This document shows positions 50,259 through 59,227 of a stretch of 64,000 nt of DNA, one piece after another (position 1 is the stretch's first letter; every line of letters starts with the position of its first letter). The notes below the pieces were generated by a model that saw only the letters and a program-made list of their open reading frames with translations, was not told where the DNA came from and made no database searches. The stretch is from positions 1 to 64,000 of the forward strand of contig NZ_JAAGPI010000047.1 of NCBI RefSeq assembly GCF_017104715.1, in the 5' to 3' direction. This DNA comes from Burkholderia sp. Ac-20365 (GTDB lineage: Bacteria; Pseudomonadota; Gammaproteobacteria; Burkholderiales; Burkholderiaceae). The position numbers were made by a program, and so were the translations under genes.

Positions 50259-51764
50259 TCACGCGCTCACGCGCCCTGCCACATTCGCATCGGCACTCAC
50301 GTCCCGATAATCTTCTCCATCGATGTCGTAGCCCGACGGTTCCCAGCGGATCGCCAGCAACACCAGCAGCGACGTGAGCGGCGCAATAGCGATGACCCAG
50401 AACACCTTCGTGCCGAGAGCAGCCGCTAGCACAGGAAACAGAAACAGCGAAATGGTCGACGCCGTACGCACGAGCGTCTGATTGAAGCCCACGCCGATAC
50501 CGCGCAGCGACGTCGGATAGCTGAGCGATGCATAGGTCATCGAATGTGAGCCGGGACCGAAGCCTTGCCCGAACAGATAGCCGCCCAGCAGCAGAATCGC
50601 CACGACCACCAGCGCGCCGCCGCTCGGTTTACCGATCAGTGCGAGACCGATCAACGAAGCGAACTGCAGCGAATGCCCGAGCACCGTCATTTTCCACGCG
50701 CCGACCGTCGGCGCCGTACGCACGCCGATCAGCCCACCGACAAACGCGAACAGCAGATTCAACGCCAGCGATGCGACGATCGTTGTCAGTGGTCCTTGCG
50801 CGAAGAAGCTCGTGATGATGACGGGCAAGCCGAAAATGATCGCGTTGTACCCGAACGACGACGCACTGCCGATCACGGCGGCAAGTATCGTGCGCTTGCG
50901 ATAGGTGGCGTTGAACAGCACGCCATAGTTCCGCCACGAAGCGCGGCGCGGTTGTGCGACGGGCGTCGCGGTGCGCTCGACGACTGCATCGACACCATAG
51001 GTACGCTTGAGGATGCGCGCCGCGCCTTCCAGATCGCCCTGATTCGCCGCCCAGACAGGCGATTCGCTGATATAGCGGCTGCGCACCAGAATGATGACGA
51101 TCGCAGGCACCGCGCCGAACGCGAGCGTGAACCGCCATAGCCAGCCCAGATGATGCTCGGGCAGGATCGCGTAAAGACCGAGAATCAGCAGATAGCAGGT
51201 ACTGGTCGCCGCATACCACGCTGGGCACCACGCGGCGACACTCGCCGCCTTGTTGCCTTTGCCTGCAACGCGTGAGAACTCGGCGAGAAACGCCATTGCA
51301 ACGGGCAGGTCGAGCCCGACACCGAAACCCATCAGAAAACGCGCTGCGCCGAGCACCCATGCGTTGGGCGCCAGCCCTGCCGCAATCGCCGCGACGACGA
51401 AGAACAGCATGTCCGCCATGAACACGCGATAGCGGCCAATCCGATCGGTCAGATAGCCGCCGAACAGCGCGCCCAGAATCGCGCCGAACGTGATCGCCGA
51501 CGACACGAAGCCGACCTGCACGGGCGACAACGCGAACTGCTTTGCGATGTCCTTGATGCCATAGGCGAGCGACGTTAGATCGTAGGCATCGAGAAACACG
51601 CCGCCCAGCGCGATCGCAATCACGATGCGGGCATTGCTGCCCTTCGCAGCGCCCGCGTTGACGATACGCGATACGTCCTGCGCGGAACGAATCACGGCGT
51701 GAGCTGGATACGCCGACTGCGCGGCGGCATCCTCTGCGTGGGATGGAATAGCGACGGTAGACAT
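50259..51764 (-). CDS. MFS transporter (sugar-porter/metabolite:H+ symporter type)
   Basis: A 501-residue 12-helix transporter with a 45-residue polar N-terminus. IALGGVFLDAYDLTSLAYG is helix 1, GGYLTDRIGRYRVF motif A, RFLMGFGVGLDLPVAMAFLA helix 4 (Gly and Asp rich) and SRYISESPVW the post-helix-6 motif. YPTSLRGIGVGFNQTLVR precedes helix 11. It resembles sialate/benzoate-type symporters; the substrate is unknown. It ends downstream of the sulfur importer and could serve that region, or be unrelated. Confidence 0.85.
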   Translation of the reverse strand: MSTVAIPSHAEDAAAQSAYPAHAVIRSAQDVSRIVNAGAAKGSNARIVIAIALGGVFLDAYDLTSLAYGIKDIAKQFALSPVQVGFVSSAITFGAILGALFGGYLTDRIGRYRVFMADMLFFVVAAIAAGLAPNAWVLGAARFLMGFGVGLDLPVAMAFLAEFSRVAGKGNKAASVAAWCPAWYAATSTCYLLILGLYAILPEHHLGWLWRFTLAFGAVPAIVIILVRSRYISESPVWAANQGDLEGAARILKRTYGVDAVVERTATPVAQPRRASWRNYGVLFNATYRKRTILAAVIGSASSFGYNAIIFGLPVIITSFFAQGPLTTIVASLALNLLFAFVGGLIGVRTAPTVGAWKMTVLGHSLQFASLIGLALIGKPSGGALVVVAILLLGGYLFGQGFGPGSHSMTYASLSYPTSLRGIGVGFNQTLVRTASTISLFLFPVLAAALGTKVFWVIAIAPLTSLLVLLAIRWEPSGYDIDGEDYRDVSADANVAGRVSA

Positions 51765-51952
51765 GGCTGTCGAACATGAAAGTCAGAGGTCCAAGCATGC
51801 TAGCGGCGCCATTCGCGACTTCAAAACGACGAATGCGTATATGCAAATTGCAGGCGGATGCGATGTCCGCCGCGAAGAAACTGATAACGATATGACTGCG
51901 AGCGAATACGCGCCGCTACCTCGAACGCGTGCGTTAAACCTCGCTCGCTGCG

Positions 51953-52585
51953 TCACTCGCCCTTCTTCTCCTTGAGCCGCGCGCGATGCGCAGCCACCTT
52001 CGCGCGATTGCCGCACACGGCCATGCTGCACCACCTGCGTGCGTGGCCCCGCGTGTGATCGGCGAACATCAGCGTGCAGGCCGGGCCCTCGCACGCCTTC
52101 ACATGCGTGAAGTCCTCCTCGCACACGAGCTTCGCCATCGCCTCCGCAATCGGCATCAGCAGCGATTCCGTTGTTTGCCAACGCCTCGTCGAACGAAACG
52201 AAAACGCGATCGCCGCATCCGGCCCGTTCGCGACGATCTCGCCATGCTGTTCGTCGCGCGCGAGCAGTGCGTTCAACGGTTCGAGTTCGCGCAGGTCTTT
52301 GGCTACGAGCGCGCGCCCTTTTCTCTTACGCACATAGTCGCGAAACCACTCGCGCAGGCTTCGCGCCTTCCCTGCCACCTCGTCGAGTTCGGCGGGCGTC
52401 GCGCGTGAGCGGATTGCCGCGAGCGCATCGGGCGGCACCATGCCCGCCTGCGCCAGCCAGGCTATCAGTCCCTCGCCGTCGGCGATCCAGTCGACGGGCT
52501 CATCGACGGGCGTCGCAATCGAGTTCAGGAAATCGAGGCCCGGTGCGTCGGCCAAAAACATCGGCGGTATCTGGCGGTAGTCCAT
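51953..52585 (-). CDS. CGNR zinc-finger regulator (ABATE domain)
   Basis: A 210-residue protein with an N-terminal ABATE domain (FLADAPGLDFLNSIATPVDE, then LREWFRDYVRKRKG) and the C-terminal CGNR zinc finger CEGPACTLMFADHTRGHARR with WCSMAVCGNRAKVAAHR. The finger's four Cys and its basic helix should bind DNA. Two starts are possible (52585 or 52618); neither has a clear ribosome site. It is divergent from a dehalogenase-like hydrolase, MDR and SDR genes, which it probably regulates. GTTAC-type repeats in the shared gap may be its sites. Confidence 0.85.
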   Translation of the reverse strand: MDYRQIPPMFLADAPGLDFLNSIATPVDEPVDWIADGEGLIAWLAQAGMVPPDALAAIRSRATPAELDEVAGKARSLREWFRDYVRKRKGRALVAKDLRELEPLNALLARDEQHGEIVANGPDAAIAFSFRSTRRWQTTESLLMPIAEAMAKLVCEEDFTHVKACEGPACTLMFADHTRGHARRWCSMAVCGNRAKVAAHRARLKEKKGE

Positions 52586-52638
52586 TGCTATGACGAATCT
52601 TCGTGACGATGGCTCCATCGTAACCACTAAAAAACCTC

Positions 52639-52692
52639 TTGACAAGTTACATCGTCGATTCGTAACCTGTAAAACATCGATTATACGGTTAC
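52639..52692. promoter_or_regulatory. Putative promoter/operator between the CGNR and hydrolase genes
   Basis: TTGACA at 52639-52644 overlaps a run of GTTAC elements: direct at 52646-52650, inverted (GTAAC) at 52662-52666 and direct at 52688-52692. The first two form AAGTTAC-N11-GTAACCT, a six-of-seven dyad. Confidence 0.45.
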
Positions 52693-52778
52693 ACAGGTTT
52701 GTACGATTGTGAAGCACAGCAACGGCCGCCTCGCACAGCCGGAGCCGACAGAAGTCCATCTTTTACGGAGAGAACGCC

Positions 52779-53633
52779 ATGTCCACGATTGCCCATCGCC
52801 ACGCCGACGTCGACGGTTTCAACGTCTTCTATCGGGAAGCCGGCCCCACCGGTGCGCCGAAACTGCTGCTGTTGCACGGCTTTCCGAGTTCCAGCCACAT
52901 GTTCCGCGACCTGATTCCGCTGCTCGCAGACCGGTTTCATATCGTCGCGCCCGATCTGCCGGGCTTCGGGCAGTCGGACATGCCGGAGCGCAAGGATTTC
53001 GCCTATACGTTCGACAATCTCGCCAACGTGATCGACCGCTTCACGGAAGTGATCGGCTTCGACCGCTACGCCGTGTACGTTTTCGACTACGGCGCGCCGA
53101 CGGGCTTCCGGCTCGCGCTAAAGCACCCCGAGCGCGTCACGGCGATCATTTCGCAGAACGGCAACGCGTATGTGGAAGGACTAAGCGACGGCTGGAACCC
53201 CATCCAGGCTTACTGGAAGGATCCGACGCAAGCAAATCGCGACGCGTTGCGCCCGATGCTGGAGCGCGACACGACGATCTGGCAGTACACGCACGGCGTG
53301 AGCGACAAGACCCGTGTTTCGCCCGACGGCTATTCGCTCGACGACTACTACATGAGCCGCCCTGGCGCGCACGAAATCCAGCTCGACCTGTTCGGCGACT
53401 ATCAGAGCAACGTCGCGCTGTATCCGGCGTTCCAGCAGTATTTCCGCACGCACCAGCCGCCGTTCCTCGCGGTGTGGGGCAAGCACGATCCGTTCTTTCT
53501 GCCGCCGGGCGCCGAAGCGTTCAGGCGCGACATCCCGAACGCGGACGTGCGTTTCTTCGATACGGGCCACTTCGCGCTCGAAACCCACGCGGCCGAGATC
53601 GCCGCGGCCATCGCCAGCTTCCTGACCCGTTGA
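52779..53633 (+). CDS. Alpha/beta hydrolase, haloalkane dehalogenase/epoxide hydrolase-like
   Basis: A 284-residue alpha/beta-hydrolase. The nucleophile elbow reads VFDYGAPTG, so the nucleophile is Asp103 rather than serine, as in haloalkane dehalogenases and epoxide hydrolases. HGFPSSS at 33-39 is the oxyanion region, KHDPF (Asp237) could be the acid and DTGHFALE gives His264. The cap region contains YWKDPTQANRDALRPMLERD. It starts a plus-strand group with an MDR reductase and an SDR. C-halogen, epoxide or fluoroacetate-like substrates are possible; none is proven. Confidence 0.82.
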   Translation: MSTIAHRHADVDGFNVFYREAGPTGAPKLLLLHGFPSSSHMFRDLIPLLADRFHIVAPDLPGFGQSDMPERKDFAYTFDNLANVIDRFTEVIGFDRYAVYVFDYGAPTGFRLALKHPERVTAIISQNGNAYVEGLSDGWNPIQAYWKDPTQANRDALRPMLERDTTIWQYTHGVSDKTRVSPDGYSLDDYYMSRPGAHEIQLDLFGDYQSNVALYPAFQQYFRTHQPPFLAVWGKHDPFFLPPGAEAFRRDIPNADVRFFDTGHFALETHAAEIAAAIASFLTR

Positions 53634-53709
53634 ACGCAATGGGCGAGCGGCTCGCTTGCCCGACAACACACTGCGTCGTCCGACGCGATATCACCTTAGG
53701 AGAACCCTC

Positions 53710-54681
53710 ATGCGCGCAATCGTGCTCGAAAAGTTCGGTGGCCTCGATAGCCTCGTCTATACGGACCTGCCGGAACCGGAGCCGCTGGAAGGCCACGTCG
53801 TCATCGAAATCAAGGCCTTCGGCATCAACCACGCCGAGATGCACATGCGGCGCGGCGAATGGGCCGAAGCGGCGAAAGTGAGCGGGATCGAATGTGTCGG
53901 CATCGTGAAGTCGTGTCCGGGCGGCGAGTTTCCGGTCGGCGCAAAAGTCGCCGCGTTGATGGGCGGCCTCGGGCGCACGATCAATGGCAGCTATGCCGAA
54001 TACACGCGGGCGCCCGTGTCGAACGTCGCGCTGATCGAATCGGACCTGCCATGGGCCGAACTCGCGGCAATACCCGAAACGTATGCGACAGCATGGACAT
54101 GCCTGTTCCGCAATCTCGAACTCAGCGAAGGACAAACCATCGTGATTCGCGGCGCGACCTCGTCGTTTGGCCAGGCCGCCGTCAATCTCGCCGTGAACGC
54201 GGGCGCAAAAGTAATCGCAACGACGCGCAGCGCGGCGCGCTTCGACATGCTGAAGGCGCTCGGCGCGTCGCGCGTCGAACTGGAAGGACCGGACCTGTCG
54301 AAGCGTATTGCAGAGTCGAAGCAGATCGACGCTGTGCTCGATCTGGTTGGCAACAGCGTGATTCTCGATTCGCTCGCGATGCTGCGCCGTGGCGGCCGCG
54401 CGTGTCTCGCGGGCTGGCTGGGCGGCCTCGCGCCGATTCCGGACTTCAATCCGTTGCTGCAGATGTCGAGCGGCGTGTATCTGACGTTCTTCGGCAGCTT
54501 CGTGTTCGGCACGCCCGGTTTTCCGCTGTCCGATGTGCCGCTGCAAACCATCGCCGCCGATGTCGCGGCGGGCCGCCTCAACGCGAAGCCGTCGCGCGTG
54601 TTCCCGTTCGATCAGATCCATGAAGCGCACCGCGTGATGGAAGCGAATGAAGCGGGCGGCAAGATGGTTGTTGTTCACTGA
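53710..54681 (+). CDS. Zinc-independent MDR oxidoreductase
   Basis: A 323-residue quinone-oxidoreductase-like protein. The N-terminus is MRAIVLEKFGGLDSLVYTDL, with FGINHAEMHMRRGEW and GIECVGIVKSCPGGEFPVG. The nucleotide domain has VIRGATSSFGQAAVNLAVNA and DAVLDLVGNS. There is no structural-zinc cysteine set. AGGAG precedes the ATG at 53710. It likely reduces an enone or quinone with NADPH. It lies 76 bases after the hydrolase gene and 33 before the SDR, consistent with one catabolic transcript. Confidence 0.83.
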   Translation: MRAIVLEKFGGLDSLVYTDLPEPEPLEGHVVIEIKAFGINHAEMHMRRGEWAEAAKVSGIECVGIVKSCPGGEFPVGAKVAALMGGLGRTINGSYAEYTRAPVSNVALIESDLPWAELAAIPETYATAWTCLFRNLELSEGQTIVIRGATSSFGQAAVNLAVNAGAKVIATTRSAARFDMLKALGASRVELEGPDLSKRIAESKQIDAVLDLVGNSVILDSLAMLRRGGRACLAGWLGGLAPIPDFNPLLQMSSGVYLTFFGSFVFGTPGFPLSDVPLQTIAADVAAGRLNAKPSRVFPFDQIHEAHRVMEANEAGGKMVVVH

Positions 54682-54714
54682 AACCTGTCGGTTCGTTCAT
54701 CGAGGAGAAGAGAC

Positions 54715-55485
54715 ATGGCAAGCAAAGTAGCAATCGTCACGGGCGCGAGTCAGGGCATCGGCCGTTCGACGGCAATCAGACTGGCAAAGGATTTCAGCGC
54801 GATCGTGCTGGTTGCGCGCAATCGCGAGAATCTGGAGGAGACGGCGCAGGCCGTCATCGACGCGGGCGCGCAGGCGCTTGCAATCGATATCGATCTGTCG
54901 CTGCCGAACGCAGCGCAGGAAGTCGTCGATCAGGCGCTTGCATCGTTCGGGCGAATCGATGCGTTGCTCAATATTGCGGGCGCCGTGCCGCAGATCGATG
55001 TATTCGACATGACCGACGAGCAGTGGGAAAGCGGCCTCTCGTTGAAGCTGCACGGCGCGCGGCGGATCACGATTGCGGCGTGGCCTGCGTTGAAGGCAAG
55101 CTCGGGGTCGGTTGTGCTGATGTCGGGGAATTCGGCTATTTTTCCGAAGGCGCCGTATGCAGCGGTTGGCACGATCAACGCGGCGATCGTCGCGCTGGCG
55201 AAGGCATTTTCGGATCGCGGGATCGAGGACGGCGTGCAGGTCAATAGCGTGCTGCCCGGCCCGGTCATGACGGGGCGTCGCCGTTCGTATCTGGAACATT
55301 GGGCGCCGCTGCACAACATGAGCGTTGAAGAAGCGACGGCGAAGTTTCCAAAGGAAGCGGGCATTGCGCGCTACGGCACGCCGGAGGAAATCGCCGAACT
55401 GATGGCGTTTGTCGTCTCGCCGGGCGCGCACTGGATGACGGGATCGACGCTGCGCATGGATGGCGGTGAAGTGAAGTCGATCTGA
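54715..55485 (+). CDS. Short-chain dehydrogenase/reductase with altered active site
   Basis: A 256-residue SDR. The cofactor motif TGASQGIG is at 9-16, LNIAGA at 85-90 replaces NNAG, and Tyr148 is in APYAAVGTINAA. The residue four after this Tyr, normally the catalytic Lys of YxxxK, is Gly152. PGPVMTGRRR and the C-terminal MTGSTLRMDGGE are normal for the family. It may be a divergent functional subfamily or a non-catalytic NAD(P)-binding protein. GAGGAG lies about nine bases before the start. It ends the group started by the dehalogenase-like gene. Confidence 0.85.
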   Translation: MASKVAIVTGASQGIGRSTAIRLAKDFSAIVLVARNRENLEETAQAVIDAGAQALAIDIDLSLPNAAQEVVDQALASFGRIDALLNIAGAVPQIDVFDMTDEQWESGLSLKLHGARRITIAAWPALKASSGSVVLMSGNSAIFPKAPYAAVGTINAAIVALAKAFSDRGIEDGVQVNSVLPGPVMTGRRRSYLEHWAPLHNMSVEEATAKFPKEAGIARYGTPEEIAELMAFVVSPGAHWMTGSTLRMDGGEVKSI

Positions 55486-55518
55486 GGTTAGAAGCGGCAT
55501 GCAACACATCGCGTTGCG

Positions 55519-56325
55519 TCAGATGCGCAGGAAGGCTCGTGCCAGCATCCAGGAGCCTTCAACGATCATCACGGCTCCAATCGCTCGCGCGACACGGTGC
55601 GGAAATCGCGCGAACCGCTCAGCGGTGATTGCAAGCGTCACGAGTGCCATTGCGCGCAAATCCATCACGCCGTTGATGAGAAGAACAGCCGTCAGTCCCA
55701 CGCAGCAAAACATGCAGTGGAGGCCAAGGCGCAGGCCTTGTGTCCACGCCGCGCTTGCTCGGTGTGATGCATCGATGCTGACATTCAACAGGCGGCTGCA
55801 TGCCAGATATCGCAACTTCCACGCACTGAATTGCATCGCGCCCGCAAGCAGCGCGATAACGCCTGCGCCGAAAGGAACGACGCGCGCCAGTTCGGGAACC
55901 TGCAAAGCCAGCGACATCAGCAAGAAGCCCAGCGCGAATACGGCCATGCCTTGCAGTGCCCACACGAAAAAATACCCCGCGCCCGCCAGCACAGTCAGCC
56001 TGCCCGCTCTGCCCATGGCTTCGTGATAGCGCCACAACACGGGCGCAAGCGACGGCAACATCATCGCCACCATCATCACGATCCACGTGCCAACGAAGGA
56101 CGCCGCGACGCGTGGCCACTTTTGTCCGCACATGGGTGTCCATGCCATCGACAGCGACCAGCCTCCCGGCATCGGCAGTTCGTCCATCTTGGCCATTGCG
56201 AAGCACCAGACTACCGTCAACGTCGCACAGGCCGCGAACACGAGTGTCATAACACCGAAGAACGCCAGCACCCTCACCCATGTGCGGTCCGTTCGCGTTC
56301 GCATGACCATGCCAGCGAGTTCCAC
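55519..56325 (-). CDS. DUF2182 integral membrane protein
   Basis: A 268-residue protein with about six or seven transmembrane helices, including SFVGTWIVMMVAMMLPSLAP (the Met-rich DUF2182 hallmark), GYFFVWALQGMAVFALGFLL and a late helix with LHCMFCCVGLTAVLLINGVM. The Met/Cys/His-rich helices suggest metal binding, which fits the family description of predicted metal-binding membrane proteins. I start at the GTG at 56325, because GAGG lies six bases upstream; ATGs at 56310 and 56304 are alternatives. It is eight bases after the DUF899 gene, so the two are co-expressed. Confidence 0.78.
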   Translation of the reverse strand: MELAGMVMRTRTDRTWVRVLAFFGVMTLVFAACATLTVVWCFAMAKMDELPMPGGWSLSMAWTPMCGQKWPRVAASFVGTWIVMMVAMMLPSLAPVLWRYHEAMGRAGRLTVLAGAGYFFVWALQGMAVFALGFLLMSLALQVPELARVVPFGAGVIALLAGAMQFSAWKLRYLACSRLLNVSIDASHRASAAWTQGLRLGLHCMFCCVGLTAVLLINGVMDLRAMALVTLAITAERFARFPHRVARAIGAVMIVEGSWMLARAFLRI

Positions 56326-56333
56326 GATCGACC

Positions 56334-57098
56334 TCAGCGCCGTTCGTATTCGTCGTGACGACGCCACCAGATGCCGCTCTCGTTGCGTCCTTTCGGCGCG
56401 CGGTCGAGCCACTGATACATGCCCCACACGCCGTCGACACCGCGGGCATACGTCGAATACGCGTGATACACGACGCCATCTTCCAGTACGAAGGTGCTGA
56501 TGCCCGGCCGGTCGCGCGAGTATGTGGGCGCGTCGGTGCCGCAACTCGCCGCAAAGCGAACTACGGGTTCGGGCGCGGGCGACGTATCCATTGCATGGCC
56601 ACCGCGCTCGAAGTTGTATTCGATATCGCCCGCACGCTGCTGCGCTTCCGTGTACGACACGTTGAAGTCGAAGTTGAACTCGCTGCCGCTCGCCGACGCC
56701 CACGGGAACCGCCATCCCATGCGCTCCTTGTACGCCTGCAACTTCTCGAGCGGCGCACGCGACACGGCCATCAGCGTGACATCGTGATTCGCGAGATGTA
56801 CAGCCACGCCGTCGAAACCATCCGCGATCGCCGAGCACGACGGGCAGCCCGCCTTGTAATCCGGCCCGAACATGAAGTGATAGACGATCAGTTGCGAGCG
56901 CCCCCTGAAAAGCTCCGGCAGCGTGGCGCGACCTTCGTCGGTGTCGAACTCGTAATGCCTGTCGATCCTCACCCACGGCAGCGCTTCACGCTGCCGCGCC
57001 AGTTCGTCGCTGCGGTGCGTCAATGCTTTCTCCGCTTCCAGTAGTTCGAGGCGTGCTTTCAGCCAGGCGTCGCGCGTGGCGACCGTGTGCGTGGTCAT
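56334..57098 (-). CDS. DUF899 thioredoxin-like protein
   Basis: A 254-residue member of the DUF899 family, which has a peroxiredoxin/thioredoxin-like fold. A CPSC pair (Cys85 and Cys88) sits in MFGPDYKAGCPSCSAIADGF. WVRIDRHYEFDTDEGRATLP and DRPGISTFVLEDGVVYHAYS, then YARGVDGVWGMYQWLDRAPK are conserved landmarks. AAGGAGG precedes the ATG. The likely role is dithiol redox chemistry, unproven. It is divergent from the helix-turn-helix gene. Confidence 0.85.
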   Translation of the reverse strand: MTTHTVATRDAWLKARLELLEAEKALTHRSDELARQREALPWVRIDRHYEFDTDEGRATLPELFRGRSQLIVYHFMFGPDYKAGCPSCSAIADGFDGVAVHLANHDVTLMAVSRAPLEKLQAYKERMGWRFPWASASGSEFNFDFNVSYTEAQQRAGDIEYNFERGGHAMDTSPAPEPVVRFAASCGTDAPTYSRDRPGISTFVLEDGVVYHAYSTYARGVDGVWGMYQWLDRAPKGRNESGIWWRRHDEYERR

Positions 57099-57205
57099 CG
57101 TTCGTCCCTCCTTTGAATGTCGATACGGGTTGTCGATCAATCCTGTCGTGCTAGATTAGTGCGGGACATTCGACGGACGGGAGTGACAAGTGTGGCGTGA
57201 TTCAG

Positions 57206-58426
57206 ATGGATGCAAGCGTCGCAGCCGCCGCGCACGCGCTCGCCGCGGGTGATCCGCTCGGCGCGCTGAACCGCGTTGCGTTACGCGACGACGCGCCCGC
57301 GCTCGCGCTGCGCGGCATCGCGATGGCGCAACTCGGCGACCTTGCGCGCGCGAAATCGCTGGTGCGCAGCGCGGCGCGTGCATTCGGCCCGAAAGAAGCC
57401 GTCGCCCGTGCGCGCTGTGTCGTTGCGGAAGCGGAGATTGCGCTGGCCTCACGCGATCTCGGCTGGCCTGCACGGTCGCTCGAAGCCGCGCGCAGAACGC
57501 TGGAGTCGCATGACGATCATCTGAACGCCATGCACGCGCGGCATCTCCAGTTGCGCCGGCTGCTGCTGATCGGCCATCTCGAAGAAGCCGAGCGCATGCT
57601 CGATGGTTTCGATGCCGCGCCGTTTCCGCCGGCATCGAGCGCGATACACGAACTGATCGTCGCGGGTATTGCAATGCGGCGTCTGCACACGAAGACCGCT
57701 CGCACGGCGCTCGCGAAAGCCGAACGCGCAGCACGTCATGCCCGCATTCCTGGCCTCATGGCGGAAGTCGAAAGTTCGGCGCAACTGCTGGATACACCCG
57801 CCGCGCGCCTGATCACGCGCGGTGAAGAACGGCTCATGCTGCTCGAAGACGTCGAAGCATTGATGAACTCGAAAGCGCTCGTCATCGACGCCTGCCGCCA
57901 TGCCGTGCGCGACGCGGATCATGTGGTGCCGCTTGCGAGCCGCCCCGTGCTGTTCAATCTCGCACGCGCGCTGGCGCAAGCATGGCCCGACGACGTGCCC
58001 CGCGACACGCTGATCGAGCGCGCCTTCCGCATGAAACACGCGGACGAATCGCATCGCGCGCGGCTGCGTGTCGAAATGGGCCGGCTGCGCACGGTGCTGC
58101 GCGCCTTTGCTGAAATCAACGCGACGAAGCGAGGCTTTGCGCTGACGCCGCGCCGCGCAACCGAAGTGGTCGTGCTCGCGCGGCCTGTCGAGGAAGCGCA
58201 CGCGTCGTTGCTCGCGCTGCTCGCCGACGGCGAATCGTGGTCGAGTTCGGCACTCGCACTGGCGCTCGGCGCGAGCCAGCGGACCGTGCAGCGCGCACTG
58301 GATGCACTTGCATCGGCGGGCAAGGTGCAGTCGTTCGGCCAGGGCCGCGCGCGCCGCTGGATGACGCCGCCCATGCCCGGATTCGCGACGGCATTGTTAC
58401 TCCCCGCCACGCTGCCAATCGACTAG
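57206..58426 (+). CDS. Repeat-rich protein with C-terminal helix-turn-helix
   Basis: A 406-residue cytoplasmic protein. The first 200 residues are helical, Ala/Arg/Leu-rich and TPR-like (ALRGIAMAQLGDLARAKSLV, LQLRRLLLIGHLEEAERMLD). The C-terminus has a winged helix (SALALALGASQRTVQRALDA and LASAGKVQSFGQGRARRW). It is a known but unnamed Burkholderiales type, often beside DUF899 and beta-propeller genes as here. It is probably a transcriptional regulator sensing a signal through its helical part. A GTG at 57197 could add three residues; neither start has a good ribosome site. Confidence 0.75.
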   Translation: MDASVAAAAHALAAGDPLGALNRVALRDDAPALALRGIAMAQLGDLARAKSLVRSAARAFGPKEAVARARCVVAEAEIALASRDLGWPARSLEAARRTLESHDDHLNAMHARHLQLRRLLLIGHLEEAERMLDGFDAAPFPPASSAIHELIVAGIAMRRLHTKTARTALAKAERAARHARIPGLMAEVESSAQLLDTPAARLITRGEERLMLLEDVEALMNSKALVIDACRHAVRDADHVVPLASRPVLFNLARALAQAWPDDVPRDTLIERAFRMKHADESHRARLRVEMGRLRTVLRAFAEINATKRGFALTPRRATEVVVLARPVEEAHASLLALLADGESWSSSALALALGASQRTVQRALDALASAGKVQSFGQGRARRWMTPPMPGFATALLLPATLPID

Positions 58427-58464
58427 CATGTAAGGCTCGACACTTCACCGACGAGGAAGGAAGC

Positions 58465-59145
58465 ATGAAACGCTCACCTGCTGAAATCGTGCGTGAATAT
58501 GGACCTTTTCCCGGCATCGACAATGTGCACGGCGTGACGTATGACGGCCAGAACATCTGGTTCGCATCGGGCGAAAAGGTGAACGCGCTCGATCCGTCGA
58601 GCGGCGAGACGGTGCGATCGATCGATGTCCCCGCAACGGCTGGCACCGCGTTCGACGGCCAGCACCTGTACCAGATCGCTGGCGACCAGATCCGCAAGGT
58701 CGATCCGCAGACTGGCAAGCTGCTCGCCACGATACCCGCGCCCGCCGGCACCAATTCGGGTATGGCGTGGGCGGAGGGCATGCTGTGGGTCGGGCAGTAT
58801 CAGGAACGCCGCATTCATCAAGTCGACCCGCAGACGGGCGCGATTCTGCGCACAATCGAATCGAACCGTTTCGTCACCGGCGTGACGTGGGTGGACGGCG
58901 AACTGTGGCACGGCACCTGGGAAGGCGACCAGAGCGATCTACGCCATGTCGATGCGCAAACAGGCGAAGTGCTGGAGATGCTCGACATGCCGGACGACGT
59001 CCGCGTGTCCGGGCTCGAATCGGATGGTGGCGAGCGGTTCTATTGTGGCGGCGGAGATAGCGGAAAGCTGCGTGCGGTCCGAAGGCCGAAGCGGGCCGAA
59101 GCGAGCGGCGATGCACCCGCACCTGTCGATGTTGCCAGCGACTGA
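58465..59145 (+). CDS. Beta-propeller (Vgb/glutaminyl-cyclase-like) protein
   Basis: A 226-residue protein with repeated blades of the form NVHGVTYDGQNIWFASGEKV, TAGTAFDGQHLYQIAGDQIR, TNSGMAWAEGMLWVGQYQER and FVTGVTWVDGELWHGTWEGD, each followed by a DPQTGK/DAQTGE turn. No signal peptide, so cytoplasmic. Similar to virginiamycin B lyase-like and YncE-like propellers. A GGAAGGA ribosome site precedes the ATG. It lies 38 bases after the helix-turn-helix gene, so likely co-transcribed. The ligand is unknown. Confidence 0.75.
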   Translation: MKRSPAEIVREYGPFPGIDNVHGVTYDGQNIWFASGEKVNALDPSSGETVRSIDVPATAGTAFDGQHLYQIAGDQIRKVDPQTGKLLATIPAPAGTNSGMAWAEGMLWVGQYQERRIHQVDPQTGAILRTIESNRFVTGVTWVDGELWHGTWEGDQSDLRHVDAQTGEVLEMLDMPDDVRVSGLESDGGERFYCGGGDSGKLRAVRRPKRAEASGDAPAPVDVASD

Positions 59146-59227
59146 CGTTTTTCCAGGAAAGGCCGCCTGGCGAGAGCGCTATACTCCCACGCTTTTATCG
59201 CCATCGTCAGGCATCAAGGAAATACCC

